64,000 nucleotides of DNA. Source: Sphaerulina vaccinii. Taxonomy: Eukaryota; Ascomycota; Dothideomycetes; Mycosphaerellales; Mycosphaerellaceae. The notes under the pieces were generated by a model. That model saw nothing but the letters and a program-made list of their open reading frames with translations. It ran no database searches and had not been told where the DNA came from. Position 1 is the stretch's first letter; every line of letters begins with the position of its first letter. A program made the translations under genes and the position numbers. Shown piece after piece: positions 1 through 9,449 of the stretch. The stretch spans positions 3,100,001 through 3,164,000 of the forward strand of contig JAKUDP010000001.1 in assembly GCA_022570795.1 (NCBI GenBank), read 5' to 3'.

Positions 1-267
1 GCCTATATGCTGTCGCTAGCATCATGGGGAAAAGTTGGGTCTGTTTATCAGCTGAAGCCAGGTGCCCGGACCGGTTGATCGAAACACTTACGTTATACAG
101 TGATGCGCCTCTCAGGTCACGATCGACCAAAGAAAGCGATTGAACCCTTTGGAGGAGCCAGTCGCGCTGTTGCCAGTCCCGGTTTCTCGTTAGGAAAACA
201 GCCCTGTGGAGATTGCTCATTGCCAATGCGATGCTCCTGGCGGCCATGTGCAGCATATGCTTTACCA

Positions 268-653
268 TTATGGTGTCCTCGTCGTGCAGGTCAACCTCGC
301 CTCATTACGAGTTGAGAACGTAATCGTATGCAAGGTGTGGTCGTCTTTGGCCTGCCACCAGTGATTGGTCACTTTCCCTTTCAAAGGACCGAAGCTTTCG
401 CGAAGCCTTCGTATGTTCTCCCAAGCATCCTTCTCGAGCTGGTCCATATGCTTCTTGGGCGAGCAAACCAAGACATCGAGCGCGCTTTCCATGGCGACTG
501 GGTCGGGAGCTATTCCGAATCTGCAGACGAGAGTCAATGAAGTCCAGCATTTGCTGTTCGAGTGACTTGCAATAAGCAGTGGGGGCTCTGACGATGTGCG
601 AGATCCAGGAAGTCTTCGTCAACGTCTGGGAGTGGTGCAGAATAATAAGCCAT
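268..653 (-). CDS. hypothetical protein, two exons with a GC-AG intron
   Basis: Not recognised. Exon 1 runs 653-571 from ATG (MAYYSAPLPDVDEDF) and exon 2 runs 520-268, giving about 111 aa. The 50 nt intron begins GCAAGT, ends CTGCAG and has a TTGAC branch-like site about 15 nt before the acceptor. Joining at these sites keeps the frame. Exon 2 reads like a soluble, charged helical protein (HMDQLEKDAWENIRRLRE) with no membrane segment. A CAA/TTG trinucleotide run at about 662-684 lies just upstream of the start, in the presumed 5' leader. The C-terminus could be altered by another unseen intron near 300. Without the GC-AG intron the frame is broken. Confidence 0.4.
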
Positions 654-1029
654 TGTGAAGTTTGGTGTTGTTGTTGTTGTTGCTCTTCTGCAGCCATAAA
701 GGCAGGCATAACCGGACTGTGTGAGCAGGAACAGCCGGATCATGGAAGTGAAGTGAACAAATCCTGCGCCTGAAGAGCCATATTTGCAATCACAAGTGAA
801 GTTCTGCTTCACATTCGAAAGCGCTATCACGCCATTGTCTCACAAAGGCAAGAACAGGCGGATTGAGTAGGCAAGAACAATAGTGTTGTGGAAGTGAAGT
901 GAATCGTCTTGGCATCCTTCTCAAGTCTTCTCAAGGCTTCTTAAGTCTTCTAAGTCTTCTCGACTTCTCAACCGACAAGACAACACAAACACCAACACCG
1001 AAACACCCGATCTAGCTTCACATACCATC
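654..1029. promoter_or_regulatory. divergent intergenic region with pyrimidine-rich tract
   Basis: Lies between a minus-strand gene and the plus-strand gene starting at 1030. It holds a (TTG)n microsatellite at about 662-684 and a TCTTCTCAAG-type direct repeat array at about 918-970 just upstream of the 1030 ATG. Such CT-rich tracts are common fungal core-promoter features. No ORF here looks coding. Confidence 0.45.
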
Positions 1030-1947
1030 ATGAGTCCCTCCTCACGCTCGAAGTCGCATGAGTCCGACGACGAGACGAAGCAGTCGGAGTACGAACTCTG
1101 GCTTCAAGCCTGCAAATCTTGCGCGAACGAGGGCAAAGACAGTGATGATCTCGACCCACCCACAACGTACGCGAGCAGCGATATCCTCGTCTATTACAAC
1201 CTACTGACTTGCACGTAGCATCGAGTGGGCCGACATTAACAACGCATACGCGAAGAAGGTCTTCAGGACAGCCATCAACAGCAGGTACCCGGACGACGAC
1301 GACGATCGCAGGATGAGACTCGCCTCGAGGACCATGGTCGAGCTTGTAGCTTCCAAGGAGGAGCAGCGCCACCAGGACCACCAACGATTCGAGGAGGAGA
1401 TCAAACAGAAGAAGAAGACACTCTCCACTATGCTGTATATGCAGCGCAACAAGGACACCATGGCAGTAAGTATCTCTACATGCGACTCGATCCAATGCTC
1501 GGAGGTTCTAACAGTTGTCAGATTCTACTCAAGAAGCACGCAAGAACTTTGGCAGTGGCCGGCGAAGCCGCGGAGGACCTTGTCGACTTCGGTGGGGACT
1601 GGGACAAGCAGGCGGCCAAGGCTCTGGGCCTGTCCGATGAGGATGAGAAGCTTGATCGGAAGAACGAGCGCTTGCGAAAGAGGATGTTGTCTGCGAAGAA
1701 GTCGACTTTCTTGGATGGAGTCAACGATCAGAACGTGGAGAACGCCGATAGTTCCATCGGATCCTGTGTTTCGGATGGCAGTAGCGAGTCAGACGGTGGC
1801 GACGGTAGGTCTAATGCTAGCGGCGACGACAGAGACGGCGGTAATGATCCAACCTATTCGTTCCTCGAGGAATGGGATGCACGAGCAAAGCATAGCATGG
1901 CTGCTTTCGTCACTCGATACACCTCTGACGACACTGCTCGCAAATAG
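1030..1947 (+). CDS. hypothetical charged protein, three exons, weak J-domain-like helix
   Basis: Exons 1030-1166, 1219-1465 and 1522-1947 join in frame to about 269 aa. Intron 1 is GTACGC...GTAG with ACTGAC branch; intron 2 is GTAAGT...TCAG with CTAAC branch. The N-terminal third contains YELWLQACKSCANE followed by DINNAYAKKVFRTAINSRYP, which resembles helices II-III of a J domain but lacks an HPD motif, so a DnaJ assignment is not made. Next comes a long charged, probably coiled-coil stretch rich in Glu/Lys/Gln. The C-terminal 60 residues are Ser/Asp/Gly-rich and acidic. No signal peptide or membrane segment is visible. Function is unknown. Confidence 0.65.
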
Positions 1948-3160
1948 GTGGGACGACTCACACGCGATGGGCTGATTTGGCGAGATGTGCGGCTTCATGA
2001 GCTTCTGTCGTGGGTTTCGAGGCAGAAAGGCCGGCTTTCGAGAAATCTGGGCGTTTTGTACGATTATTCTGCTCCAGTTATGAAGCTCGAGAACCAAAGT
2101 TGTAGATAGAATGGTGTTCTGAGATGCGTCACCTGGAAATCGCCCCAAATCAGTCAAGGTCGACTCGCTCGCCAGTTCTACACTCGACACCATTGACATC
2201 AAACCATATGCCTGCGATGTACGAATTTTGAGCGCATTGATCGCGAAAGTGCCAAGATTAACGTGGCTGGGCACGAGAAACTCGCCAAACGAGGTGTGAA
2301 AGGTGATCGGCTCGCTACCATGGATATGTCCGCGGCAGCTAGAGGGCGAAGTCGTCGCTGGTATCAGCGGCACGTTTGGCACATCAGGGATCGTAGTATT
2401 GGATCGTCGGCTTTGGGCTCGTACCCAGAGAGCTTATTCTGGGGGCATCTGAGCGTTCTGTACTAGTAATTAGCTTGAGACATGGAGCTCAGGAATCAAA
2501 AGCTATAGATGGACCGACTTCCACCTTTGATACCAACAAGCCTCACGATATTCTCGTCATAACCATGTGTTCAGTGAGTCTGCTTGTCCAGGTATTCATA
2601 GGCTGTCCCTGATGGCATTACTCGTTACTCGCGGGACTGTTTGATCGTGTTGTAGCACGACTTGATTGTAGTGCTCGTCGCTGGCTTAGGTAGTACTCTT
2701 CGACGCTAGCCAGCGAGTTTGTCGTCTTTGTGGCACGACTTGATCGTATCACGACTTGATTGTAGTGCTCGTCAATGCTAGGACAGCGAGTATGCCGTAC
2801 TTGTGGCACGACTTGATCGTAGCACGATTTAATCCAAGTACTCGTCGATGCCAGGACAGCAAGTTTGTCGTCTTTGTAGCTCGACTTGGTCGTAGTGCTC
2901 GTCGATGCTGAGACATCGAATTTGTCGTCTTTGCACGTCCAGCTTGGTCGTTTCGAACGGTCGGCACGAGATACTTGTAGGACAGCGACTTCATTGTCTC
3001 GCGGCCAGATTCCTCAGGTTCAAGAAGCGGCACGAGATACACGTAGTGCAGCAGATTACGTTGACCGTGATTAATAACAAGTAATTCGACAATCGCAACG
3101 TTACCCTTCGACGACCGTGATAAGAAGCGCCTTCGTTGCCGTACGCGGGCTTCGTGGCTT
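1948..3160. other. gene-poor interval, partly repetitive
   Basis: The first 650 bases carry only long antisense frames without coding character. From about 2640 the interval becomes a degenerate tandem repeat (listed separately). I see no gene I can support here. Confidence 0.4.
2640..3000. repeat. degenerate tandem repeat, unit about 55-70 bp
   Basis: Roughly five imperfect copies of a unit built from the phrases TAGTGCTCGTCGATGC, a GGACAGCGAGT-like segment, TTTGTCGTCTTTG and GCACGACTTGATCGTA. Copies begin near 2657, 2762, 2834, 2890 and 2950. Read on the minus strand it gives an Arg/Ser/Thr-rich repeated peptide, but no start and splice structure supports translation. Divergence among copies suggests an old minisatellite. 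Confidence 0.6.
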
Positions 3161-3643
3161 CTATAATTCTTCGTCCTCGTCTTCCGAAAGCGGATGAAGC
3201 TCCCAAGAGTTCCCTTCATCCTCCTCGCAAACCGGAGTCTGCTGCTGTACCTGATCACTCTCTTCCACCTCAACCCCATTCTCACCAAGCTCCACCACCA
3301 GCGACGGCACCGTCTCTTCTAGATCCTCAATCCACAAGTCCAAGAACAAGTCACAAACCTTGCAATCAACACCTTGTAATGCCCCATGAGATCCTACGCG
3401 CTGAAAGATCAGGAGAGATGATGGCGAAGCTTTCTTCTCGATCTTTCGAGCACGAAATCCGTGAGATCCCGAGCGCTGGAACACGAGGATCTTTCTCTGC
3501 TTCTTGCTGCCACGAAGTACGCGAACTTTGCATGTGTGAGTGGAAGCGGAAGTAGCCGTGTAGTGAAATCTCTCCCAGTACTTCTCTTTAGCGCAGAGAC
3601 GATTCAGGCGTTGGAGGAGAGTGAAATAGCGTGGATTCGCCAT
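3161..3643 (-). CDS. hypothetical 160-aa protein with acidic tail
   Basis: A single uninterrupted frame from ATG (MANPRYFTLLQRLNRLC) to stop. The N-terminal half is basic and hydrophobic, with a short internal duplication (ILVFQRSGSHG and LLIFQRVGSHG about 28 residues apart). The C-terminal 60 residues are strongly acidic, ending SEDEDEEL. This charge organisation is not expected from random antisense frames. No signal peptide, no membrane segment, no family recognised. The start may lie further upstream if a short intron precedes MANP, since an in-frame TTG extends eight codons 5'. The opposite strand also carries an open frame, which I judge a shadow. Confidence 0.4.
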   Translation of the reverse strand: MANPRYFTLLQRLNRLCAKEKYWERFHYTATSASTHTCKVRVLRGSKKQRKILVFQRSGSHGFRARKIEKKASPSSLLIFQRVGSHGALQGVDCKVCDLFLDLWIEDLEETVPSLVVELGENGVEVEESDQVQQQTPVCEEDEGNSWELHPLSEDEDEEL

Positions 3644-4226
3644 CTCTGTCAGTGTCGAAGTAGACAATTCGTGAGGGAGACACGAGTATGCATTGTAGGC
3701 TGCTCGTTTGCGTGCTGGAAGTTCGTTGTCGTAGTTGCCATGTGCTCATAGAGCAATCATCCCTTTGTCTACCTCATCCTCAATGTTCTCGGCGCATGAG
3801 GCTGCTTGACGTCCGCTATCGAAAGATATGTATACCACTTTCGGGTGCATAGACCAAGCGCCGCAGTGGAGTGGAGCTCCGCTTGGCCAAGCACACAGAA
3901 ACCCGGTTGCCAAGCCTACACCTTGTTAGTTCTGAGGCACAGCGATCCTTCGCGCCTCAAGTGGTATGCGATGGTCCTGGAAAGGTGTGATCCACATGCT
4001 TGGAAGGGACTTGATTCGTGCGGTGTGGCTTCGGTCTTCGAGTGTAGCACTTCATACGCATGAAATGCAGTGATTATCAGCTTGACGTCAATAGCAGCAA
4101 TCAGTCGCCTTGTGCGCTTAGGTTTCGTTCTGTCGCTCTTGTGGCATGAGGCTCAGTGACTGACTGTTTCGTTCCGTGTCTTCAAGCTTGATTAGAACAT
4201 TGCAAGCAACAAGAGGACTTTCCAAG
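3644..4226. other. divergent intergenic region
   Basis: Lies between the minus-strand hypothetical gene and the plus-strand secreted protein gene. Short frames on either strand lack plausible start or splice context. No clear regulatory element is recognised. Confidence 0.35.
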
Positions 4227-4945
4227 ATGCGACCATTCCATGCAATAGCTACTCTGCTTCCAGGTCTTGCGCATGCAGCATCGTAAGTCAGCAGCGTCTC
4301 ATTCCAAAGCCACAGACTGATACAGAAGCAAGAGGAACCCTTACTGTGACATTCCATACCAATGAAGCCACATGCAATGGCAGCGGTATTTCCCTCACCA
4401 CAGCCAGCGCTCCCGATGCATACACCTGCTTCAACCTCACCGATCTCTTTTCGCAGTCCAACAACACAGGCTACCAGCTCAGCCAGTCAGCCTCTAGTTA
4501 CTGGAACCCCACAGACTATGGTCTCTCCTTGGGCGTGAATTACACTCTCAGTAATCTCGACGCATACGTTCCCGGAGGCAATTACTCTCGGGCCACGATC
4601 AAGCAAGTCAACTTGACCAGCGATGAGTCCGAGGAAGGCAAACGAGCTGGACGGTCCTTTCAAACTTACTCACTTCCAGATTGCGAGCAGTTGAGTCGAG
4701 CGAATGGTGGCGATGATCCAATTGAGTGGAATCCTTGGTACAGGCAGAGCTGCCAGACGGCTGAAGATGGAGAATGCCACACCGTGCCGCACACTATTCA
4801 GAGCTTCGCGATTAGCAAGGACGACAGTAGCGGAAACACATGCGCCAACTGCGCATATCTGGGTGGTGCCTCAAGGATCGAGTGGCCAGGGATGCGAGTG
4901 CTTGGTGGACTCGTGGCAGCGACCGTCTTGTGGGCAATTGTTTGA
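4227..4945 (+). CDS. secreted, N-glycosylated, possibly GPI-anchored small protein
   Basis: Exon 1 (4227-4282) encodes a signal peptide MRPFHAIATLLPGLAHAAS; exon 2 is 4333-4945. The donor is GTAAGT. The acceptor that keeps frame is CAAG at 4332, which suits a CTGAT branch at about 4315; the nearer CAG at 4325 would shift the frame. The mature protein of about 205 aa has several NxS/T sequons (NGSG, NLTD, NNTG, NYTL, NYSR, NLTS) and about eight cysteines. It ends in a hydrophobic stretch (MRVLGGLVAATVLWAIV), consistent with a GPI-anchor signal or a C-terminal membrane anchor. No family recognised; it could be a cell-surface or effector-like protein. Confidence 0.7.
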
Positions 4946-5116
4946 AGGTGACTGTATGGGGCTTGTAAAGTATAGATAAATCTTGCGAATGCGTGACTCG
5001 ATAGCTCTGGCAGAGACTTCGACGATTGCAGAAGCACCGAAACCAGTTCCGTCTGTATTGGTCGTTTTCTCTCAAGTAGGTCCTCGCTCGGCATGGCTCG
5101 CTGGGTGTCCAAGAGT

Positions 5117-6412
5117 TCAGCGTCGCCTTTTAAGCCAATTGTCGTACTGATACAGCAACGCTTTTGATTGCAGTCCGTGTGAAGCCTTCGTCCACGTGTC
5201 GTCAGTACGCTGGGCCCTTTTGGCTCTAGAGAATCTGTGCCAGGGCTCCATCGCGGCTTCACTTAGCGACTCCCAATAAGATCGAGTAGCAGACTCGGCC
5301 TCTTCGTGATTTCCCTGCTTCAACCGTGGCGCTTCCTCGTCGCGCTTCCTCATCCTGACAATGCGTTGCTTCATCCAAGACAGACGCTGGAAGATAGTAG
5401 TACGTGACCCGGTGCGATCAGGCCAGCTCCTTTCAGAATGCAGCTCCCATAAGATGGATCTGTAAAATGCCGCCAGCAGCTTGTGTTCCGCCTTCCGTTC
5501 GTCGTCGTCATCGTCGCGCTCGACAATAGCCTCGCAAAGATGGCGAATTTCTCGCATCGTGTTAAGGATGTTGATCGGAAGATTGGCCGTCTTCGTTTGC
5601 ATCTTTTCGATCATTGGTGCCCACAGCTCCAGCGGCATTTGATGGCCATTGTTGAACCCAACGACTTTGACAAGATCGATGTTCCTCAAACACTGAAGAG
5701 GCGGTAGTGGATTCAGGATTGCAAAGCCCCGTTGCCGACGATGCGTGGGCCACGTTATATTCAATCTGACGCTTAGCTCCTGGAGAGAATGCCCCTCCAT
5801 GAGGAAAGAAACGAGCGTGTGAATACATGCCCTCGCAAACGCGGCGCCACCGATGAAAGGGCAGCTGTGATAATAATCATCGCAGTCCGCCACGACACTC
5901 ACCTCGATGTGCAGACGTTTCACCCGTCGTATGTAAGAAGGATATGTGAGAGATCCGCTTAGTAGTTGTTCGAACTCGGTCTCTTTCGACTTGTAGACAC
6001 CATGGTTCTGGATCTGAACAGTCTTGAACAGCTCCGGCCCTACCCAGTCAGCGTGGAAGAGGATATTGAACGGCTGCTCGGCGTTCCACGAACACGCCAG
6101 GAGCCCCGCAGCTTCGTTGTGCACCTGGCGGCAAGTTGCAAGAATCCCAGGATGGCAAGAAGCGAAGCATGAAGAGGGAGATGATTTTGGCCAAGGCGAT
6201 AAGGTCAAAAGATGACCGTATATCACATTTCGCATCTCGGGCGGTAGATCCAAGAAGCGGAAGGCGGCAGGAAGGTCAGCGCGTTCCAGACTGCTGTCAT
6301 GTTCGCGGTCGTGAGCTTGGAGATGATGGGAGGAGTGCTCCATGATTCCAATTGGTGCGGTCTGAGCTTGGTGGTCGTTGTGGCGTTTGAGGAGGTTTGA
6401 TGCGTTCGACAA
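5117..6412 (-). CDS. F-box-like / 2EXR-type protein
   Basis: An intronless 431-codon frame. Residues about 50-65 read FRFLDLPPEMRNVIYGHLL, the hallmark of the fungal F-box-like (2EXR-type) domain found in large lineage-specific families in Pezizomycotina. It is followed by the usual CRQVHNEAA helix. The middle region looks like degenerate repeats and the C-terminus is rich in Arg/Lys/Glu helices. Such proteins may be substrate adaptors but have no assigned substrate. MSNAS is used as the start; an internal Met (MEHSS, residue 24) is also possible. Two more members of this broad family lie in the window (31298-32195 and 39401-40249). Confidence 0.75.
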   Translation of the reverse strand: MSNASNLLKRHNDHQAQTAPIGIMEHSSHHLQAHDREHDSSLERADLPAAFRFLDLPPEMRNVIYGHLLTLSPWPKSSPSSCFASCHPGILATCRQVHNEAAGLLACSWNAEQPFNILFHADWVGPELFKTVQIQNHGVYKSKETEFEQLLSGSLTYPSYIRRVKRLHIEVSVVADCDDYYHSCPFIGGAAFARACIHTLVSFLMEGHSLQELSVRLNITWPTHRRQRGFAILNPLPPLQCLRNIDLVKVVGFNNGHQMPLELWAPMIEKMQTKTANLPINILNTMREIRHLCEAIVERDDDDDERKAEHKLLAAFYRSILWELHSERSWPDRTGSRTTIFQRLSWMKQRIVRMRKRDEEAPRLKQGNHEEAESATRSYWESLSEAAMEPWHRFSRAKRAQRTDDTWTKASHGLQSKALLYQYDNWLKRRR

Positions 6413-6785
6413 AGTGTTAAGTATCAGCTTTTAACCTCTTGTAGATTCACGAGAACCTCTGATGGAGAAGACTGTGAGAGTTGCATGACTCGAGATGCTG
6501 CTCGCCCATGGGATCGGTACTCTCTTGACCCGTTCATCGCCAGACTTAGCTTGCAGGCAACCATGGCTCGAATCGGTAGTCTCGACGTGCTCCAGCCAAG
6601 CAGGCTGCTCCAAATGTCTTGACGCTCGTGATGTTGATGGAATTGGTGGTCAGTAGATGGAGGAAGAAGAGCTCGACGTAATGAGTGCACTCGTGCCTTG
6701 AAACTCAATTTCGAAAGTGGGGCAAAACGCGTCTCCCACGACGCGACCATCCAGCAGTCTTCATGAACATCCGAAATATATCACG
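6413..6785. promoter_or_regulatory. bidirectional promoter between F-box-like gene and CENP-X gene
   Basis: The two genes are transcribed away from each other from this 373-base stretch. Minus-strand frames within it lack coding character. No specific binding motif is claimed. Confidence 0.5.
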
Positions 6786-7406
6786 ATGCCGCCACGAAAA
6801 GAACCCAAAGAACAGGTTGTCTACCCATCTTCAAGAGCTAAGACTCCGGCGTTCAAGCCTCTCAGAAGAATCCCAACAACAGAATCTCAAAGCTCAACCG
6901 CATCAAAACCACCGGCAAAAAAGGCAGCTGCACGACCAGCCACATCAAAGGCCAAGAAACCCGTCACTCTTCCAGAAAGCGAAGACGAAGAAGACGAAGA
7001 CGATGAAGAAGAGTTGAACCTGCCTGATATTACCAAAAAGACGACAACATCAGCTCCCAAACGAAAAGCCTCAGCAATATCAATCGATTCTTCTACAGAC
7101 CAACAACCCGCAGCCAAACCTCCCTCATTCCTTCCCGATGAAGACAATGGCATACCCAGCATTCCGCAAGCTCTGCTCCTACGTCTCCTGCACGAAGGCT
7201 TCAGCAAACAAGACACAAAAATCGACACGCATGCTCTAGCTATCGTGCAAAAGTACATTGAAGTATATGTCCGAGAAACGATTGCAAGGTGTATAGCTGA
7301 GAAGAAGGAAGCTGGAGAGCGTGGCGAGGTCGGAGAGATGGATGTAGGGTGGTTGGAACTGGAAGATTTGGAGAAAGTGGGGGTGGGTATGATGATGGAC
7401 TTTTGA
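6786..7406 (+). CDS. mhf2: CENP-X / MHF2 histone-fold protein
   Basis: A 206-aa protein. The C-terminal 85 residues match the CENP-X family: IPQALLLRLLHEGFSKQD, then the KIDTHALAIVQKYIEVYVRE helix, and the closing LELEDLEKVGVGMMMDF, equivalent to the conserved LELEDLEKIxxxLLLDF end. CENP-X pairs with CENP-S (MHF1) in a histone-fold complex acting at kinetochores and, with the FANCM/Mph1 helicase, at damaged replication forks. Residues 1-120 are disordered, Lys/Pro-rich, with an acidic block (ESEDEEDEDDEEEL). This makes it longer than the roughly 80-aa vertebrate protein, as in other filamentous fungi. No intron. The start is the first ATG before the basic N-terminus. Confidence 0.85.
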   Translation: MPPRKEPKEQVVYPSSRAKTPAFKPLRRIPTTESQSSTASKPPAKKAAARPATSKAKKPVTLPESEDEEDEDDEEELNLPDITKKTTTSAPKRKASAISIDSSTDQQPAAKPPSFLPDEDNGIPSIPQALLLRLLHEGFSKQDTKIDTHALAIVQKYIEVYVRETIARCIAEKKEAGERGEVGEMDVGWLELEDLEKVGVGMMMDF

Positions 7407-7545
7407 GGCATGAATTAATTATGATCATGACTTTTCGTATTGTATCGTACAGTGAGCCAGTACTATGGCTATGGGGTATCATTGATGAAATGTACAATAT
7501 TGCACAAGTAGTGTACGAGCACGCTGGAGGCATGCTGGAGTCGCG

Positions 7546-9156
7546 TCAGAGCTTTCCTTCCTTCTTCAACTTCTTCAACCTTTTGAGACGGAATTTCTTG
7601 TTCTTCTTCTGTTTCTGAGTCTTGCTATTAGATGCTTCGGGCGAATTCTGTTCAGTAGGACCATGGGGTTGGACGCCTTGCTTGTTTCGACGACGTCGCT
7701 TGTTCTGCTTCGCTCGTTTCGTCTTGCCGCCAGGTTCTCGAGACTGATCAGGTCGCTTCGAAATGACAACATCTTCTTTAGCAGTCTCCTTGCTACGCAT
7801 GTTCAGCAGCTGCTGACGTCCAGACAACTCAATCTTCGGTACCAGATCCTTCGTGACCTTCCTGACAGACTTAGTCGACCTTTCTGGCTTTGTGATTCTC
7901 CCAGCAATGACCCTATCCCTTGGCTGAACGCCTCGTTTTATCTGCGCAGCTCTTCCGGCTTCGAGGATGCCTGTTCCAATAGTTGACTTCTGTATGCGTG
8001 CGATCGTCTTTCTCTTTTCAAGCTCCAAGAACTTCTCAGTCTGAGCCAATGTTTCCTGGTCGTTCTCTGACTCGCTCTGCTGTTGCGAATGTGCGCTTGT
8101 CCCCACTTCCACTCTCGACATCTGCCCAGCCATGAGTGTAACGTTGCTCTTCTCAAGTTCTGACTGCTCAAGTCGTCTGCAGTTGAGCACGCCTTCCACT
8201 GAGTCGGCTCTACCTCCTTCATCACTATCACTCTCTGAACTGCTCTCTGAATCTGACTCGTCCTCGCCCTTGACTTTTGTCTCCTCTTCGCTCTCGCCAG
8301 ACTCCGAATTCAGTCTGTCTGCTACTGCATCTGACATCGTCGTACGTGCGTCGTTGAGTCGCTTTTGAACACAGTGTTTCTCGATATCGTCGTTCGTCTG
8401 TTGTAAAGTCCGACGAAAGCGTCGGTCGTGCAGCAGCTCTTCAGGAAATCCCGGCTGGCGCACTCCATCCTTGAACACGTTGTCATGACCATATTCCTCA
8501 TCGTATTTCCAAACCGAAGCCATCATGTCGCGTTCTTCCTTGTTCTTCTGCACCTGCTCGCCAAATCCGACCCAAAAGTCCTCGTTCTCGTCGTTCGCTA
8601 AGGCGGCAGCAAGAACAGCTGAGCAGTCCGAAGCTGAGCTCGCATGTTGTGGTGACCTTTGTACGCCGTTAACCGGATTCTGGTTGCCGTCGATGTTGTT
8701 GTTTTGTTGTTGATTTCGAGAGGAAGGTGCGTCATTTTCACATGCTGCAGATCGCGGCTCCACTTCTTCTTCCCCTTCCTCTTCCTCAAGTTCTGAGCTC
8801 TCTTCTCCAGAACTGATCACGATATATTCAATCGGCTGTGCGGGAGGCTGGGAGGTTTGAGGAGAGAGATTCTGTACCGCGTCTTTGTGCTCATAGCCTT
8901 CCTCGGAGTCGGAGCTGTCAGAGGTGGAAGTGCTATCATCTTCGAGCTGGTCAATCGCTCGCTTGGCTCCCAATTGTGTGCTCTGCACAAGTGATGAAAC
9001 GGAGCTTATCAGAGCCTTGATGTCGTACTCATCGTCTTCTCCAGAGTCGGAGCTGTCCGAGCTAGCAGTGCTATACTCAGCATACTTGAACGAGTCGACA
9101 GAACGCTGGGCTTCCAATTGTGTACTCGGAGGCAGTGTCGCCATTGCGATGGCCAT
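7546..9156 (-). CDS. acidic/basic low-complexity protein with SUMO-interaction-like motif
   Basis: An intronless frame of 536 aa, not assigned to a family. The N-terminus contains a diverged internal duplication: STQLEAQRSVDSF...SSDSSDSGEDDEYD and STQLGAKRAIDQL...TSDSSDSEEGYEHK. It is followed by EYIVISSGEESSELEEEEG, a hydrophobic core next to Ser and acidic residues, as in SUMO-interacting motifs. The middle has further acidic Ser-rich blocks; the last 60 residues are Lys/Arg-rich and look like a nuclear or nucleolar localisation tract (KKNKKFRLKRLKKLKKEGKL). A nuclear role is inferred from composition only. It is convergent with the CENP-X gene, 139 bp between stops. Confidence 0.6.
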   Translation of the reverse strand: MAIAMATLPPSTQLEAQRSVDSFKYAEYSTASSDSSDSGEDDEYDIKALISSVSSLVQSTQLGAKRAIDQLEDDSTSTSDSSDSEEGYEHKDAVQNLSPQTSQPPAQPIEYIVISSGEESSELEEEEGEEEVEPRSAACENDAPSSRNQQQNNNIDGNQNPVNGVQRSPQHASSASDCSAVLAAALANDENEDFWVGFGEQVQKNKEERDMMASVWKYDEEYGHDNVFKDGVRQPGFPEELLHDRRFRRTLQQTNDDIEKHCVQKRLNDARTTMSDAVADRLNSESGESEEETKVKGEDESDSESSSESDSDEGGRADSVEGVLNCRRLEQSELEKSNVTLMAGQMSRVEVGTSAHSQQQSESENDQETLAQTEKFLELEKRKTIARIQKSTIGTGILEAGRAAQIKRGVQPRDRVIAGRITKPERSTKSVRKVTKDLVPKIELSGRQQLLNMRSKETAKEDVVISKRPDQSREPGGKTKRAKQNKRRRRNKQGVQPHGPTEQNSPEASNSKTQKQKKNKKFRLKRLKKLKKEGKL

Positions 9157-9449
9157 GGCTCATAGTAGATAGACATAGTTGGGGGTGATGAAGAGTAGTA
9201 GGAGCAGTCGTTAAGAAGGAGATTGCACAGGCAAGGTCAAGGTTAGGGAGCTACCCATGCAGACTTTAAGTTTGAGGCTCAAGGAGGACATTTCCTCATG
9301 GTATGGCGTAAGTCTATAACACGTATTCTACAGTATACAGTGCGCCGAGCTTTATTTTGTCCTATGTTCTGCGTTCTTGATGACCTGGAGTCCAGCCTCG
9401 TCTCTGCTGAGGTACATGCCTTTAGCAGATGGGGCATCGTTCTGATCAC

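Noticed and set aside
1789..2382. 197-codon minus-strand frame over the 3' end of the 1030-1947 gene
   Set aside because: It is antisense to a better-supported spliced gene, has no family signal and no start context.
3136..3555. Pro/Ser-rich plus-strand ORF
   Set aside because: Antisense to the 3161-3643 gene, whose acidic tail and internal repeat look more like real protein; the plus frame is its complement shadow.
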